Below are positions 1-7,429 of a stretch of 20,319 bases of DNA, piece by piece. The position numbers and the translations under genes are program-made. A model generated the notes under the pieces. It was not told the DNA's origin, did no database searches, and saw only the letters and a list, made by a program, of their open reading frames with translations. The first letter of the stretch is position 1. Each line of letters starts with the position of its first letter. The DNA is from JANOQP01 sp044227705 (lineage in GTDB: Bacteria; Bacteroidota; Bacteroidia; Chitinophagales; Saprospiraceae), in assembly GCA_044227705.1 (NCBI GenBank), contig JBGAWE010000070.1, forward strand, positions 1 through 20,319. The letters are read 5' to 3'.

Positions 1-363
1 CGCCGCCGCATCGAGCTTGGCTTGCGTGATGAGGCTGCTGCCGGTCGCGGGCGAGCCGTTGAGGTAGACCTGCGGCGTGCTGCCAATCGTGTAGTAATCG
101 GCAAGGGCTTGGTTCTCCGTTTTGTTGGCGACGTAGAACTCGCAGGTGGTGTACGGAACGGGCGGGTGGATGGAAAGGTGGTGGATGTTCGGCGCGTTCG
201 TGGCCGAGTTTATCGTCGTGTAAAACGCCGGGTTCTTGCTGGCGCAAACAGAGCATTTCGAGTTGGTGAAATGCTCGAGCATGGTGTATTTCTTCACCGG
301 GTTTTGCCCGAAAAGATTGACGGCGATAGAAAATGACAGGATGAGCGTGAGAAAATTTTTCAT
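1..363 (-). CDS. Omp28-like / thioredoxin-fold exported protein, N-terminal part
   Basis: The reading frame starts at an ATG at 363 and runs without a stop off the left edge, so only the first 121 residues are visible. Residues 1-20 (MKNFLTLILSFSIAVNLFGQ) form a typical signal peptide ending in the G-Q cleavage context common in Bacteroidota. Next comes KKYTMLEHFTNSKCSVCASKNP, where a CxxC pair (Cys37, Cys40) sits after an 'E-x-F-T' segment. This is the pattern of the Omp28-related / thioredoxin-like proteins of this phylum. 'STPQVYLNG' near residues 94-102 resembles the cis-Pro strand of a thioredoxin fold. The protein is therefore probably periplasmic or outer-membrane associated, and it may carry a C-terminal sorting domain outside the window. 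It lies 93 bp downstream of the peroxiredoxin-like gene on the same strand, so co-transcription is possible. The family call is from motif memory; the exact function is unknown. Confidence 0.72.
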   Translation of the reverse strand, partial: MKNFLTLILSFSIAVNLFGQNPVKKYTMLEHFTNSKCSVCASKNPAFYTTINSATNAPNIHHLSIHPPVPYTTCEFYVANKTENQALADYYTIGSTPQVYLNGSPATGSSLITQAKLDAAA

Positions 364-456
364 TGCTGTGAATAGATGATGAATGATGGATGTTTCAATT
401 CGGTTGGATTCGTTTGGAATGATGTTTCGCCCCGACTGTTGGCGACTGTACGAGGT

Positions 457-1092
457 TCAATTTGCGCCCAATTCCTTTTTAGGGAAATAAGCTGGGCGAG
501 ATTTATACAGTTCGCTCACAGAGCCGTCCGGTTTTTCGGGAACATCTACGAGCGAGTTTTGAGCAATGGTTTCGGCCTCCGGCACCGCCAATCCCTGCAA
601 TCGGTCAATCGCCCTTTCGAGGTCGCCGACGACGCTGTGCAACGTGAACGGCCCGCTGACTATCGCCCGAATCACCCCCGAAGGGTCGATGACATAAGCG
701 ACCCGGTCATGCCCCGAGGGCCGCATCCGACCGATGACCATGCCGTAGGCCGAGGCGATTTTGAGGTCGATATCGTCGACGACGTGCGCTTTCAGATAGA
801 TGCCGAGGTAGCGGCGCATTTTGTCGGCCCAAGTCCCTTCCGCGTCGGGTGTGCTCGAGTGCGAAAAGAGGCCGAGCAGCTTGCAGTTCCTGTCCGTGAA
901 ATACTTCTCTTTCAGGGCCAAAAACGTCGAGTACATCACCCACGCGCCGGTGAAATTGGCCGGGTGGGAGAAGAAAATCACCCAGTTCCCCTCGCCAAAA
1001 AGGCCGGGGAAGCTGATTGTCCCTTTGTTTGTCGCGGCCTCGAAGCCGGGTGCCGTGTCGCCGATTTTCGGCAAGTCCGATGTCGTTTCCAT
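457..1092 (-). CDS. Peroxiredoxin-like (AhpC/TSA, 1-Cys Prx6 type) lacking the peroxidatic cysteine
   Basis: This 211-residue protein has a clear peroxiredoxin layout: 'IGDTAPGFEAATNKG' (10-24), 'WVIFFSHPANFTGAW' (37-51), 'DLKIASAYGMV' (109-119), the active-site-Arg strand 'DRVAYVIDPSGVIRAI' (129-144), and a long Prx6-type C-terminal arm (about 150-211). In the family the active-site motif is PxxxTxxC. Here Pro44, Thr48 and Arg130 are kept, but the catalytic Cys position is Trp51 (codon TGG). The only cysteine is Cys70, outside the motif. Peroxidase activity by the usual mechanism is therefore not expected; a chaperone, binding or regulatory role is possible. The frame is open further upstream to 1572, but that part lies antisense inside dapB; the ATG at 1092 places the start exactly before the family's first conserved strand. 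It is divergent from dapB with 66 bp between the starts. No signal peptide is seen, so it is probably cytoplasmic. Confidence 0.86.
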   Translation of the reverse strand: METTSDLPKIGDTAPGFEAATNKGTISFPGLFGEGNWVIFFSHPANFTGAWVMYSTFLALKEKYFTDRNCKLLGLFSHSSTPDAEGTWADKMRRYLGIYLKAHVVDDIDLKIASAYGMVIGRMRPSGHDRVAYVIDPSGVIRAIVSGPFTLHSVVGDLERAIDRLQGLAVPEAETIAQNSLVDVPEKPDGSVSELYKSRPAYFPKKELGAN

Positions 1093-1158
1093 TGCGCCTG
1101 AATTGTCCACAAAAGTCCACCCGAATTGGGCAGAATTCAAAACGGGTAACTTCACCCC

Positions 1159-1881
1159 ATGAAAATCGGACTTTTCGGCTACGGCAAGATGGGCGCGGCC
1201 ATCGAGAAAATCGCCCTCGGCAAGGGCCACGAAATCGTCTGGCGCATCAGCCGGGCGAACGGCCACGAGTTCGGGCCGGAACGGCTGCGCGAGGCCGACG
1301 TGGTCATCGAGTTCTCGCGCCCCGAGGCTGCTTCGGCAAACGTAACCGATTGCCTGCGGGCCGGATTGCCCGTCGTCTGCGGAACTACGGGGTGGTTGGG
1401 CGACTTGTCCGCAGCGAGACAACTTTGCCTCGACACAGGCGGGGCTTTTTTCTGGGCCTCCAATTTCAGCGTCGGGGTCAACCTGTTTTTTGAACTCAAC
1501 CGGCGGCTGGCGGAGCTGATGGCGAACCAGCCCAATTTTCATCCAAAGCTGACCGAAACCCACCACGTCCACAAGCTCGACGCGCCGAGCGGCACGGCGG
1601 TCACGTTGGCCGAAGACCTTATTTCTTACTCAGAAAGACTGGAAAAATGGGCTTTGGATACCGGTCAATTGCCCGAAGGGGTTCTCCCGGTTGAGTCAAT
1701 CCGCGAGGGCGAGGTGCCGGGGACGCACGTCGTCCGCTGGGAAAGCCCCATTGATTTTATCGAGATAAAGCACGTCGCCCATTCGCGCGAAGGGTTCGCG
1801 GCTGGGGCGGTGCTGGCGGCCGAGTGGCTGGTTGGGCGGAAGGGTTTTTTCGGGATGAAAGACCTTTTGGCCGCAGGTTGA
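1159..1881 (+). CDS. dapB: 4-hydroxy-tetrahydrodipicolinate reductase
   Basis: DapB reduces hydroxy-tetrahydrodipicolinate with NAD(P)H in the diaminopimelate/lysine pathway, in the cytoplasm. The 240-residue product has the N-terminal Rossmann motif 'GLFGYGKMG' (4-12), 'VVIEFSRPEA' (48-57), 'CGTTGW' (74-79), 'ASNFSVGVNLFF' (100-111) and the substrate-binding block 'ETHHVHKLDAPSGTA' (133-147). This block holds the catalytic His pair (135, 136), Lys139 and the SGT loop. 'IREGEVPGTHVV' (181-192) and 'HSREGFAAGAV' (208-218) complete the C-terminal domain. Length is slightly short but normal for Bacteroidota DapB. The ATG at 1159 begins directly at the first beta strand and has no obvious Shine-Dalgarno. 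It is transcribed alone: the upstream neighbour is divergent and a hairpin follows at once. All key residues are present. Confidence 0.96.
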   Translation: MKIGLFGYGKMGAAIEKIALGKGHEIVWRISRANGHEFGPERLREADVVIEFSRPEAASANVTDCLRAGLPVVCGTTGWLGDLSAARQLCLDTGGAFFWASNFSVGVNLFFELNRRLAELMANQPNFHPKLTETHHVHKLDAPSGTAVTLAEDLISYSERLEKWALDTGQLPEGVLPVESIREGEVPGTHVVRWESPIDFIEIKHVAHSREGFAAGAVLAAEWLVGRKGFFGMKDLLAAG

Positions 1882-1911
1882 TGAGGGGGTGACTTAAAGC
1901 CACCCCCTCAT
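1881..1911. terminator. Hairpin terminator between dapB and a convergent gene
   Basis: An 11-bp perfect stem (ATGAGGGGGTG paired with CACCCCCTCAT) with a 9-base loop begins at the last base of the dapB stop codon. It ends 7 bp before the stop of the convergent small membrane protein gene. A short T run follows on the plus strand. It is probably a bidirectional terminator. Confidence 0.75.
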
Positions 1912-1917
1912 TTAAGC

Positions 1918-2310
1918 CTATCGGGGCGTGACCGAATCGACGATATAATCCGTGTCGCCCTGCCACGGGAAGGCGCTGACCTTCTGGTTGTAGTGGAGGG
2001 TGACGGTTTTGCCCTCATTCTGTTGGAGGGTGTTGAAGACCGAGCGCTGGGCCGAAAAAGTCCACATCGACTGAGGCGTCATCATCCCGCCTTGCCCGGC
2101 GAGGTTCAGTTCACCCTCGTAGGTCTTGAACAGCCAGCCTTTTTCGGAGACTTTCACAAGAACCCCCGTCCGCGTTCCTTGCGAGTAGTTGTAGTTGCGG
2201 TAGCAGAAGTAGCCAATAGCCGCAACAAGGGAGAGGATTAGGGAAATCCACAATACCCGCTTCGTGATGCGGGCGGCCGATGCCTTTGCGTTGGTGAGGA
2301 ATTCGCTCAT
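1918..2310 (-). CDS. Small conserved Bacteroidota membrane-anchored protein, function unknown
   Basis: The product has 130 residues. It has a short basic N-terminus, one membrane segment (about 19-37, 'VLWISLILSLVAAIGYFCY') and a soluble domain with 'GTRTGVLVKVSEKGWLFKTYEGELNL' (45-70) and 'FPWQGDTDYIVDSV' near the end. From memory, this arrangement recurs as a small single-domain family across Bacteroidota, where some entries carry an unhelpful '6-phosphogluconate dehydrogenase' label. Nothing here resembles that enzyme: there is no Rossmann motif and the length is far too short. The frame is open upstream to 2388, but that extension is low-complexity intergenic sequence containing a hairpin, so the ATG at 2310 directly before the amphipathic N-terminus is preferred. 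A terminator hairpin lies between it and the barrel gene upstream, so it may have its own promoter. I do not know its function. Confidence 0.8.
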   Translation of the reverse strand: MSEFLTNAKASAARITKRVLWISLILSLVAAIGYFCYRNYNYSQGTRTGVLVKVSEKGWLFKTYEGELNLAGQGGMMTPQSMWTFSAQRSVFNTLQQNEGKTVTLHYNQKVSAFPWQGDTDYIVDSVTPR

Positions 2311-2337
2311 TTTGTTTGAATTGAGTAATCGAAGAAT

Positions 2338-2388
2338 TGAAAAATTGAGGAATCGAGGGCCGCGCTGGTCGGTTCCTCGGTTCCTCAA
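2338..2388 (-). terminator. Rho-independent terminator downstream of the beta-barrel gene
   Basis: Arms 2345-2358 and 2375-2388 form a 14-bp stem with one G-T wobble and a 16-base loop. Read on the minus strand, it is followed by five Ts (2340-2344). It lies 16 bp after the barrel gene's stop and before the start of the small membrane protein gene. Short degenerate TTGAGGA-like repeats surround it. Confidence 0.65.
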
Positions 2389-2403
2389 ATCCTCAAATCC
2401 TCA

Positions 2404-4080
2404 TCAAAATTTCAGGGTGATGCCGCCGAGGAAGTTCACTCCATAAGTCGGGTACTCGTTCCACCGCTCGTATTTGTTGCCCATCAGGTTGTTGAGGTCG
2501 AGGAACGCGCCGAAGTTCTTGGCGATTTGGTAGTGCGTGCCGAAGCTCAGGTCGAGCAGCGCGTTCGTCCGTTTCGGACGGCCCTCTTGGTCGAGGAACC
2601 ACGATTGGTCGGCGATGTAGAGATTGCCCTTCACGGTCAGCGCGTCCTTTTCAAGCATCTTCAGGACGGCCCCGAAGTTGCCTTCCGTGCGCGGCAGGTG
2701 CCACGGGTGGAGTTCGTAGTTCGTGTCCATGATGCTCTGGTTGAATGTGCCGTTGATGTCGAGGTTTCGGGCAATGTGGAGCTTGCCGGAGACGCCGAGG
2801 GCGAAGATTTTGGTGGTGTCGTAGAGCACCTTGAACCGCCGCCAGCCGCCCGTCGCTGTTGCACCCGTCCAGTCGTTTTGAAAGAGCGCAAGGTCGTCGG
2901 CCTGCCCATAGGAGAGCTTCGCCTCGTACTCGGCGATGCCGAGATTCCCTTTGATGCCACCGAAATACTGCGTGAAGTCGGTGTTTTTGATGACGATCCT
3001 CTCGTTCTCGTTCGGGTTCGTACCGAGGAACGGGTTGTACGTCGTCAGCGAGCGGAAGGTGTTTTTCCGCAAATCGCCGTTCCAGCCGCCGAACGCCACG
3101 ATGCCGTCGCCCCATACGCGGAGCGTCAGTTCGAGGTCGGGGTAGGAGTGGAAGACGTCCTTGTGAGAGACGAAGTTGCCGCCCACCTTCAGCCGGAAGA
3201 AGTCATGCGAAAAGGTGAAGCTAGGCTGGATGTAGATGTTGTGGAGCTGCTGCTGCACCGTGTCGTTGAACCACGTGAAATCGGGCCGGATGTTGAGCCG
3301 CAGCGCGTGTTTTTCGGCAAACCATTTCGTCGCGGAGAGGCCGACCGAAATGCCCTTCTCTTTCATCGAGAAGTCGTCGGTGTAGTTGTAAAACTTTGGC
3401 TCGATGGCGAAATTGAGGTCGGTCGAGGTCTTCTCCGAGTTGAACAGCCGCCCGGCGAGGTCGATGCATTTGAACCGCTGGCGCGAGCCTTCTTTTGAAA
3501 AGTCCAGTCCGGTCGAGTCGTGGTCGTAGCCGTAGTAGTAAAAGTCGTCGAACGAGTAGCCGATTTTGGCCTCGACCGAGGTGTTCTCCGCCACCTGCCC
3601 CGAGCCGGAAAGCAGCACGTCATTGTTCATAAACCGCTGATTATCAACGGCCGACGAGTTCGCCGAGTGGTGCCTGACCCAGCCTTTGAAGTCGGATTTC
3701 CCCTTCGTCCAACCGTATCCGACCTCGCCGTAAAGCGAGGTCGGAACCCCGCCGCCGAGCTTCGCGTAGCCGTTGTAGTCGCGGGGCACCGCGTCGGTCT
3801 TGAAGCCGACGGGCCGCAGCTTGGGCGGCGCGTATTTCACGGCCACGCCCTTCGGCGGAATGTCGTAGGTCTGCGCCTGCATCTTTTGGTCGAGCGGTGG
3901 GAGGGTCGGCACGACGTCGATTTTGTTCGCGTCGAGGAGCCGCGCGTCGAAGCTCTTGATGACCTCGACATTTTCGTTTTCGAGGTCTTTCGCCGGTTTC
4001 TTGCCCGGTTGCGCGGTCAGCGCGATTGTAGCAAACAAGCCAGCGACAATGGCGAGGCTGATTTTTTTATTGAAGAACAT
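2404..4080 (-). CDS. Outer-membrane beta-barrel protein, TonB-receptor-like without a plug domain
   Basis: This 558-residue protein begins with a signal peptide (about 1-23, ending ATIALTAQ). A periplasmic Pro-rich stretch follows (about 50-95, 'PTLPPLDQKMQAQTYDIPPKG', 'YAPPKLRPVGFKT'). Next comes a long series of alternating hydrophobic/aromatic strands, such as 'GYAKLGGGVPTSLYGEVGYGW', 'SVEAKIGYSFDDFYYYGY' and 'ALRLNIRPDFTWF'. It ends in '...GVNFLGGITLKF', and a C-terminal aromatic residue is the usual barrel-assembly signal. The closing 'NFGAFLDLNNLMGNKYERWNEYPTYG' is like the last strands of TonB-dependent receptors, but there is no plug domain or TonB box and the length is half the usual. 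It follows the 1044-residue TPR gene by 78 bp on the same strand and a terminator lies after it, so the pair is probably one transcription unit acting together at the outer membrane. Substrate and role are unknown. Confidence 0.85.
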   Translation of the reverse strand: MFFNKKISLAIVAGLFATIALTAQPGKKPAKDLENENVEVIKSFDARLLDANKIDVVPTLPPLDQKMQAQTYDIPPKGVAVKYAPPKLRPVGFKTDAVPRDYNGYAKLGGGVPTSLYGEVGYGWTKGKSDFKGWVRHHSANSSAVDNQRFMNNDVLLSGSGQVAENTSVEAKIGYSFDDFYYYGYDHDSTGLDFSKEGSRQRFKCIDLAGRLFNSEKTSTDLNFAIEPKFYNYTDDFSMKEKGISVGLSATKWFAEKHALRLNIRPDFTWFNDTVQQQLHNIYIQPSFTFSHDFFRLKVGGNFVSHKDVFHSYPDLELTLRVWGDGIVAFGGWNGDLRKNTFRSLTTYNPFLGTNPNENERIVIKNTDFTQYFGGIKGNLGIAEYEAKLSYGQADDLALFQNDWTGATATGGWRRFKVLYDTTKIFALGVSGKLHIARNLDINGTFNQSIMDTNYELHPWHLPRTEGNFGAVLKMLEKDALTVKGNLYIADQSWFLDQEGRPKRTNALLDLSFGTHYQIAKNFGAFLDLNNLMGNKYERWNEYPTYGVNFLGGITLKF

Positions 4081-4120
4081 GGTGTTTCGATTGATGATTT
4101 CTGAATGAAGGTCAGCCGCT

Positions 4121-4152
4121 GGCCGTTTTTGTCGGGAACACCAACAACGGCC
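4121..4152 (-). other. Intercistronic stem-loop between TPR and barrel genes
   Basis: GGCCGTT at 4121-4127 pairs with AACGGCC at 4146-4152, with a further three-pair extension inside the loop after one mismatch. It sits in the 78-bp spacer and has no T run after it on the minus strand, so it is more likely an RNA-processing or stability element than a full terminator. This is inference. Confidence 0.3.
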
Positions 4153-4158
4153 GCGTTT

Positions 4159-7100
4159 TCAATTCCGGTCGTCAGTTTCGAGAAGGTTGTTCCCGCCCGG
4201 CTTCGGGTCGGCCCGTTTAATCCCAGACCCGCTGCCGGAAAGCTGGTTGACGCGGTCGAGCTTTTGTTTCGCCTCGTCCTTGATGGCCTGATTGTCGCCG
4301 GGATAGTTCTCGACAAGGCCTTCGAGCGTCGCCTTTGCCGTGAAATAGTCCTTCCTTTCCACGTAGATGTCGCTCATCAATATCAGCGAACGCGCGATCC
4401 AGTCGGGATAGGCCGAGTTGTCTTTGTTCGCGTTTTCGCATTGCTGCTCGGCCGCGTCGAGGTTTCTCTGCTGATAATAGATGTAAGCGATTGCGTAGCG
4501 AGCCTCCGCCGTCGATTCGTTGTCGCTCAAATCGACCACCTTTTTGAACGCTGGCAAGGCCTTCGCCCAGTCCTTCGAGTCGAAAGCGACCTTTCCGAGG
4601 TAGAAATTGGCGGCGGCCAGTTGCTCTTTCGAGGCGTTGCCCGAGTTGATGACCTTGTTGGCATAGGTGTAGACATCGCCCGATTTGTTGAGGCGATAGG
4701 CGCAGCGCAATGCGCCGAGTTGAGCCTCATATTGAAGCTCTTGCGAAGTTTCCGCCGCTTCCAGTTTTTTGTAATAGTCGAAAGCGAGGTTGTAGTCCTT
4801 CTCGTGCGTGTAGGCGAGCGAAGAGGCTTTTTTCAACGCCTTCAAATAGAAGTTCGACTGCCCGCCCTTGCTGACGACATAACTGTAGTCTTTCAGCGCA
4901 AGGCTGTATTTCTTGACCGCCGAATAGCTCTCCGCTCTGTGGAAATAAGCCGTCATCGAGTTAGCACCCGACGGGTATTTGGCCAAATAAGCGGTATAGC
5001 CGTCAATTGCCCGGTCGTAATTGCCGTTCTCGTATTGGCTCTCGGCTGCGGAAAAGGAGACGTTGTCCTTCTCTTTCGCATCGACCTTATAACCCGGAAT
5101 GGTCTCCAAAAAAGCAAAATACTCGTCCGGCTTGCCGAGGTCTTTTACATAGATTTCCTCCAATGCAGCCAATGCGTCCTTCGACTCGTCAGCGTCCGGG
5201 TTGTTGGCGAAGACCTGTTTGTAATAGTTGATGGCCGCGCTCGTGTTTCCCTGATTGTACGAAATCAGGCCCAGTCGATTCAGCGCTTCGTTGATGAGAT
5301 TGGATTTGCCTTTGAAATCTGCTACCAATTTCTTGAGCGACGGAATGGCTTGGTCTAGCTTTCCGATTTCCTGATAGGTCGTCCCAATCTGCAACAGCGC
5401 CTCGTCAGTGAATTCGGAGCTTGGATAGTTCTGAACCAGCTTTTCGAGCGCGATGATTTTGTCGACCGTGTTCCCTTTCAGCCCCTCGATGATTGCTTTT
5501 TGATAGAGCGCGTAGACGTAGCCGTTGTATTTCTGGTTGACCGCTTCGTTGTAATACTTCAATGCGCTGTCATATTGGTTGCGCTTGAAGTGGCAGTCGC
5601 CCGCGCGCAGAACCGCGTCGCCGAGAACAGCTTCTTTGATTTCCGGGTCGGTCATCTTTTTGAGGCCGGTCACCGCGTCGGTGAAATTGCCGAGGGCCGT
5701 CGCGTAGTCTTTTGTTTTCAGGTAATTGTAGCCCTGAATATAACTGCCCATCGCCTGATTGCTGGCGGGCGGCAAATTCAGCCCCTTTGCGCGGCTCAAG
5801 AAGTTGCTCAAATACTGTTTCGACTGGTCGAACTGGTTGTTCTTGTGGGCAATCTCGCCGAGCCAGTAATAGGTCAGTGCCTCCGTTTCGTCGTCAGGTG
5901 TCTTGGAAAGCGCTTTGAGAAAGTACTTCTCCGCGCCCGTCCGGTCCTTGTCCTGAATGAGTTGGAGGCCGCGCAGGTAGCAGACTTTTTGGTACGTCTC
6001 GTCAATCTTCGCCGTCCGCGTCGTCAGCCCCTCGATGGTGGTGATGGCGCGGTCGTAGTCCCTCGTGTTCAAAAAGATTTCACCCATAAGTGCCTGTGCG
6101 TCAGGGTAAAACTTGCTCGAAGCGGGGAACGACTGCAGCGCGGTGATGGCCTCGCGGTCGTACTTTAGCTCGTAGCAGAGCTTGGCGTAGTTGAACAAGG
6201 CTTCCTCTTTCACCCCTTTGTCGAAGTTCATCTGCGAGGCTTGGCCAAAGGCGTTCCGCGCCGCCGCCTTGTTAGGCGGGTTGCTTTTCAGATAGCAGTC
6301 TCCGAGGTGGTAGAGGCCGTTTTGGCCGAGCAGGCTGTCCTGTTTGGTGAGGTTCTCAAAGTTGGTGATGGCCGCCGCGTAGCTGCCCGCTTGATATTGG
6401 GCATAGCCGACCTGATAATAGTCGCTCGGCCGCAAAGCACCGCCGAGGTTCTTCGCGCCGTATTCGAGATAGGGCAGCGCGTTCTTGTAATCGCCTTTTT
6501 CAAAATAGGCCTGGCCAACAAGCATGTTCAGTTCTGCTGCGTTTTTCACGTTGCCGTCCTTTGCTTTCGGCGCGCCGTAGCTGATTACTTTGTCGTACTG
6601 TTTCTGAGCGAAATAGATTTGACAGAGGTAATAAGGAATAAGCCCTTTATAGCGCGGCGACTGTTCGCACCGCTCAAAAGACTTGGTCGCGTCCGCATAT
6701 TTCTGGTCAAAGAATGAACAACAGCCGAAGTAGTAATTGGCCGGAAAATAGAACTCCGAACCTGTGAACTCTTTGACCTGCGAAAAGGCCGACTTGGCCT
6801 GTGGGAATTTTTTCAACAGGAAATAGGAATACCCCTCTTTGAAGCGCACCTCGAGTTGCTGCTCTTTGGGCATCCCGCCGCGCGGCGTCATCGCGTAATA
6901 GTCGATGGCCTTTTCGTACTCTTTAGAGTCGAAAAAGTAGTTGGCGACCTCCAATGCGGCTTGGCTGGCCTGCGGCGAGGGCGAGTTTTCCCGCAAAAAA
7001 TCCTCGACGAGCTTCGTCGCTTCCGGCTGCTGGAGCCGCACGGCGCACTTGGCGTAGTTGAGTTCCGCGTCGGTCTTGAGGTTCTTCCATTCCGGCTCGT

Positions 7101-7293
7101 TGACGGGCCGGGAGAGCTCGATGGCCTCGCGGTACTCCTTCTGGGCGAGGCCGTAGAGCGCCTGCTGATAAAAATCATTGCCGCGCTTGAAGGCCTTTTG
7201 CGCCTCGGTGAAGACGGCGGTCGCTTGTCCGCTGGCCCCGGTGGCGGCAAGGAGCAACAGCATCGCGCCGAGGCATTTTCGCATTGTCGTCAT
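4159..7293 (-). CDS. Very large periplasmic TPR-repeat protein
   Basis: The 1044-residue product starts with MTTMRKCLGAMLLLLAATGASGQA, a Sec signal peptide without a lipobox Cys. A start at the in-frame ATG at 7284 (MRKCLG) is equally plausible. From about residue 28 to 1015 the protein is a near-continuous array of TPR-like helix pairs. Examples are 'GNDFYQQALYGLAQKEYREAIEL', 'YYFGCCSFFDQKYADATKSFERC', 'YYWLGEIAHKNNQFDQSKQYLSNFL', 'AINYYKQVFANNPDADESKDALAALEEIYVK' and 'YAIAYIYYQQRNLDAAEQQCENA'. The spacing fits roughly 20-25 repeats. The last 25 residues are polar and unstructured. Such arrays are protein-binding scaffolds. The gene directly precedes the plug-less barrel on the same strand, which suggests the TPR protein binds or feeds the barrel from the periplasmic side, but no function is proven. 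The frame is intact over 3.1 kb. A good promoter match lies about 125 bp upstream, inside the start of the divergent kinase gene. Confidence 0.9.
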   Translation of the reverse strand: MTTMRKCLGAMLLLLAATGASGQATAVFTEAQKAFKRGNDFYQQALYGLAQKEYREAIELSRPVNEPEWKNLKTDAELNYAKCAVRLQQPEATKLVEDFLRENSPSPQASQAALEVANYFFDSKEYEKAIDYYAMTPRGGMPKEQQLEVRFKEGYSYFLLKKFPQAKSAFSQVKEFTGSEFYFPANYYFGCCSFFDQKYADATKSFERCEQSPRYKGLIPYYLCQIYFAQKQYDKVISYGAPKAKDGNVKNAAELNMLVGQAYFEKGDYKNALPYLEYGAKNLGGALRPSDYYQVGYAQYQAGSYAAAITNFENLTKQDSLLGQNGLYHLGDCYLKSNPPNKAAARNAFGQASQMNFDKGVKEEALFNYAKLCYELKYDREAITALQSFPASSKFYPDAQALMGEIFLNTRDYDRAITTIEGLTTRTAKIDETYQKVCYLRGLQLIQDKDRTGAEKYFLKALSKTPDDETEALTYYWLGEIAHKNNQFDQSKQYLSNFLSRAKGLNLPPASNQAMGSYIQGYNYLKTKDYATALGNFTDAVTGLKKMTDPEIKEAVLGDAVLRAGDCHFKRNQYDSALKYYNEAVNQKYNGYVYALYQKAIIEGLKGNTVDKIIALEKLVQNYPSSEFTDEALLQIGTTYQEIGKLDQAIPSLKKLVADFKGKSNLINEALNRLGLISYNQGNTSAAINYYKQVFANNPDADESKDALAALEEIYVKDLGKPDEYFAFLETIPGYKVDAKEKDNVSFSAAESQYENGNYDRAIDGYTAYLAKYPSGANSMTAYFHRAESYSAVKKYSLALKDYSYVVSKGGQSNFYLKALKKASSLAYTHEKDYNLAFDYYKKLEAAETSQELQYEAQLGALRCAYRLNKSGDVYTYANKVINSGNASKEQLAAANFYLGKVAFDSKDWAKALPAFKKVVDLSDNESTAEARYAIAYIYYQQRNLDAAEQQCENANKDNSAYPDWIARSLILMSDIYVERKDYFTAKATLEGLVENYPGDNQAIKDEAKQKLDRVNQLSGSGSGIKRADPKPGGNNLLETDDRN

Positions 7294-7416
7294 GGACTTG
7301 AATGGTTTTGTTTTTCAGTGAAAAGTTTGGTCGGAGGAAAACGCCCGTCACGTTTTCGGGCGAGGGCCAATCGGCTGGCCGCAAATTTGCACGTCATTTG
7401 ACCGGATTACTTGGCG

Positions 7417-7424
7417 CAAACATA
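7417..7424 (-). promoter_or_regulatory. Putative Bacteroidota -7 promoter element (TATGTTTG)
   Basis: Read on the minus strand, TATGTTTG matches the Bacteroidota -7 consensus TAnnTTTG exactly. A TTTG lies 16 bases upstream of it, close to the expected -33 element spacing. It points at the TPR/barrel operon (start 7293), which would give a 5' leader of about 120 bases. It ends 6 bp before the divergent kinase's ATG, and its -33 part lies inside that coding region. No transcript data are available, so this is a sequence match only. Confidence 0.5.
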
Positions 7425-7429
7425 GAAGA

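Noticed and set aside
376..1101. Long plus-strand open frame of 241 codons
   Set aside because: It lies antisense to the peroxiredoxin-like gene, is rich in Arg/Val as expected of shadow frames in GC-rich DNA, and shows no domain.
1120..1158. Possible leaderless dapB promoter (TTGGGC, 17-18 bases, TAACTTCA)
   Set aside because: The -7 part matches TAnnTTTG poorly and lies only 7 bases before the ATG; too weak to list.
1093..1572. N-terminal extension of the peroxiredoxin-like protein to 371 residues
   Set aside because: The extension is entirely antisense to dapB and the conserved fold begins at the ATG at 1092.
2527..3498. Plus-strand open frame of 323 codons
   Set aside because: Antisense to the outer-membrane barrel, which has a signal peptide, beta-strand pattern and proper C-terminus; the plus frame has no recognisable motif.
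4105..5358. Plus-strand open frame of 417 codons
   Set aside because: Antisense to the TPR protein; hydrophobic Val/Leu/Arg-rich composition mirrors the TPR codons.
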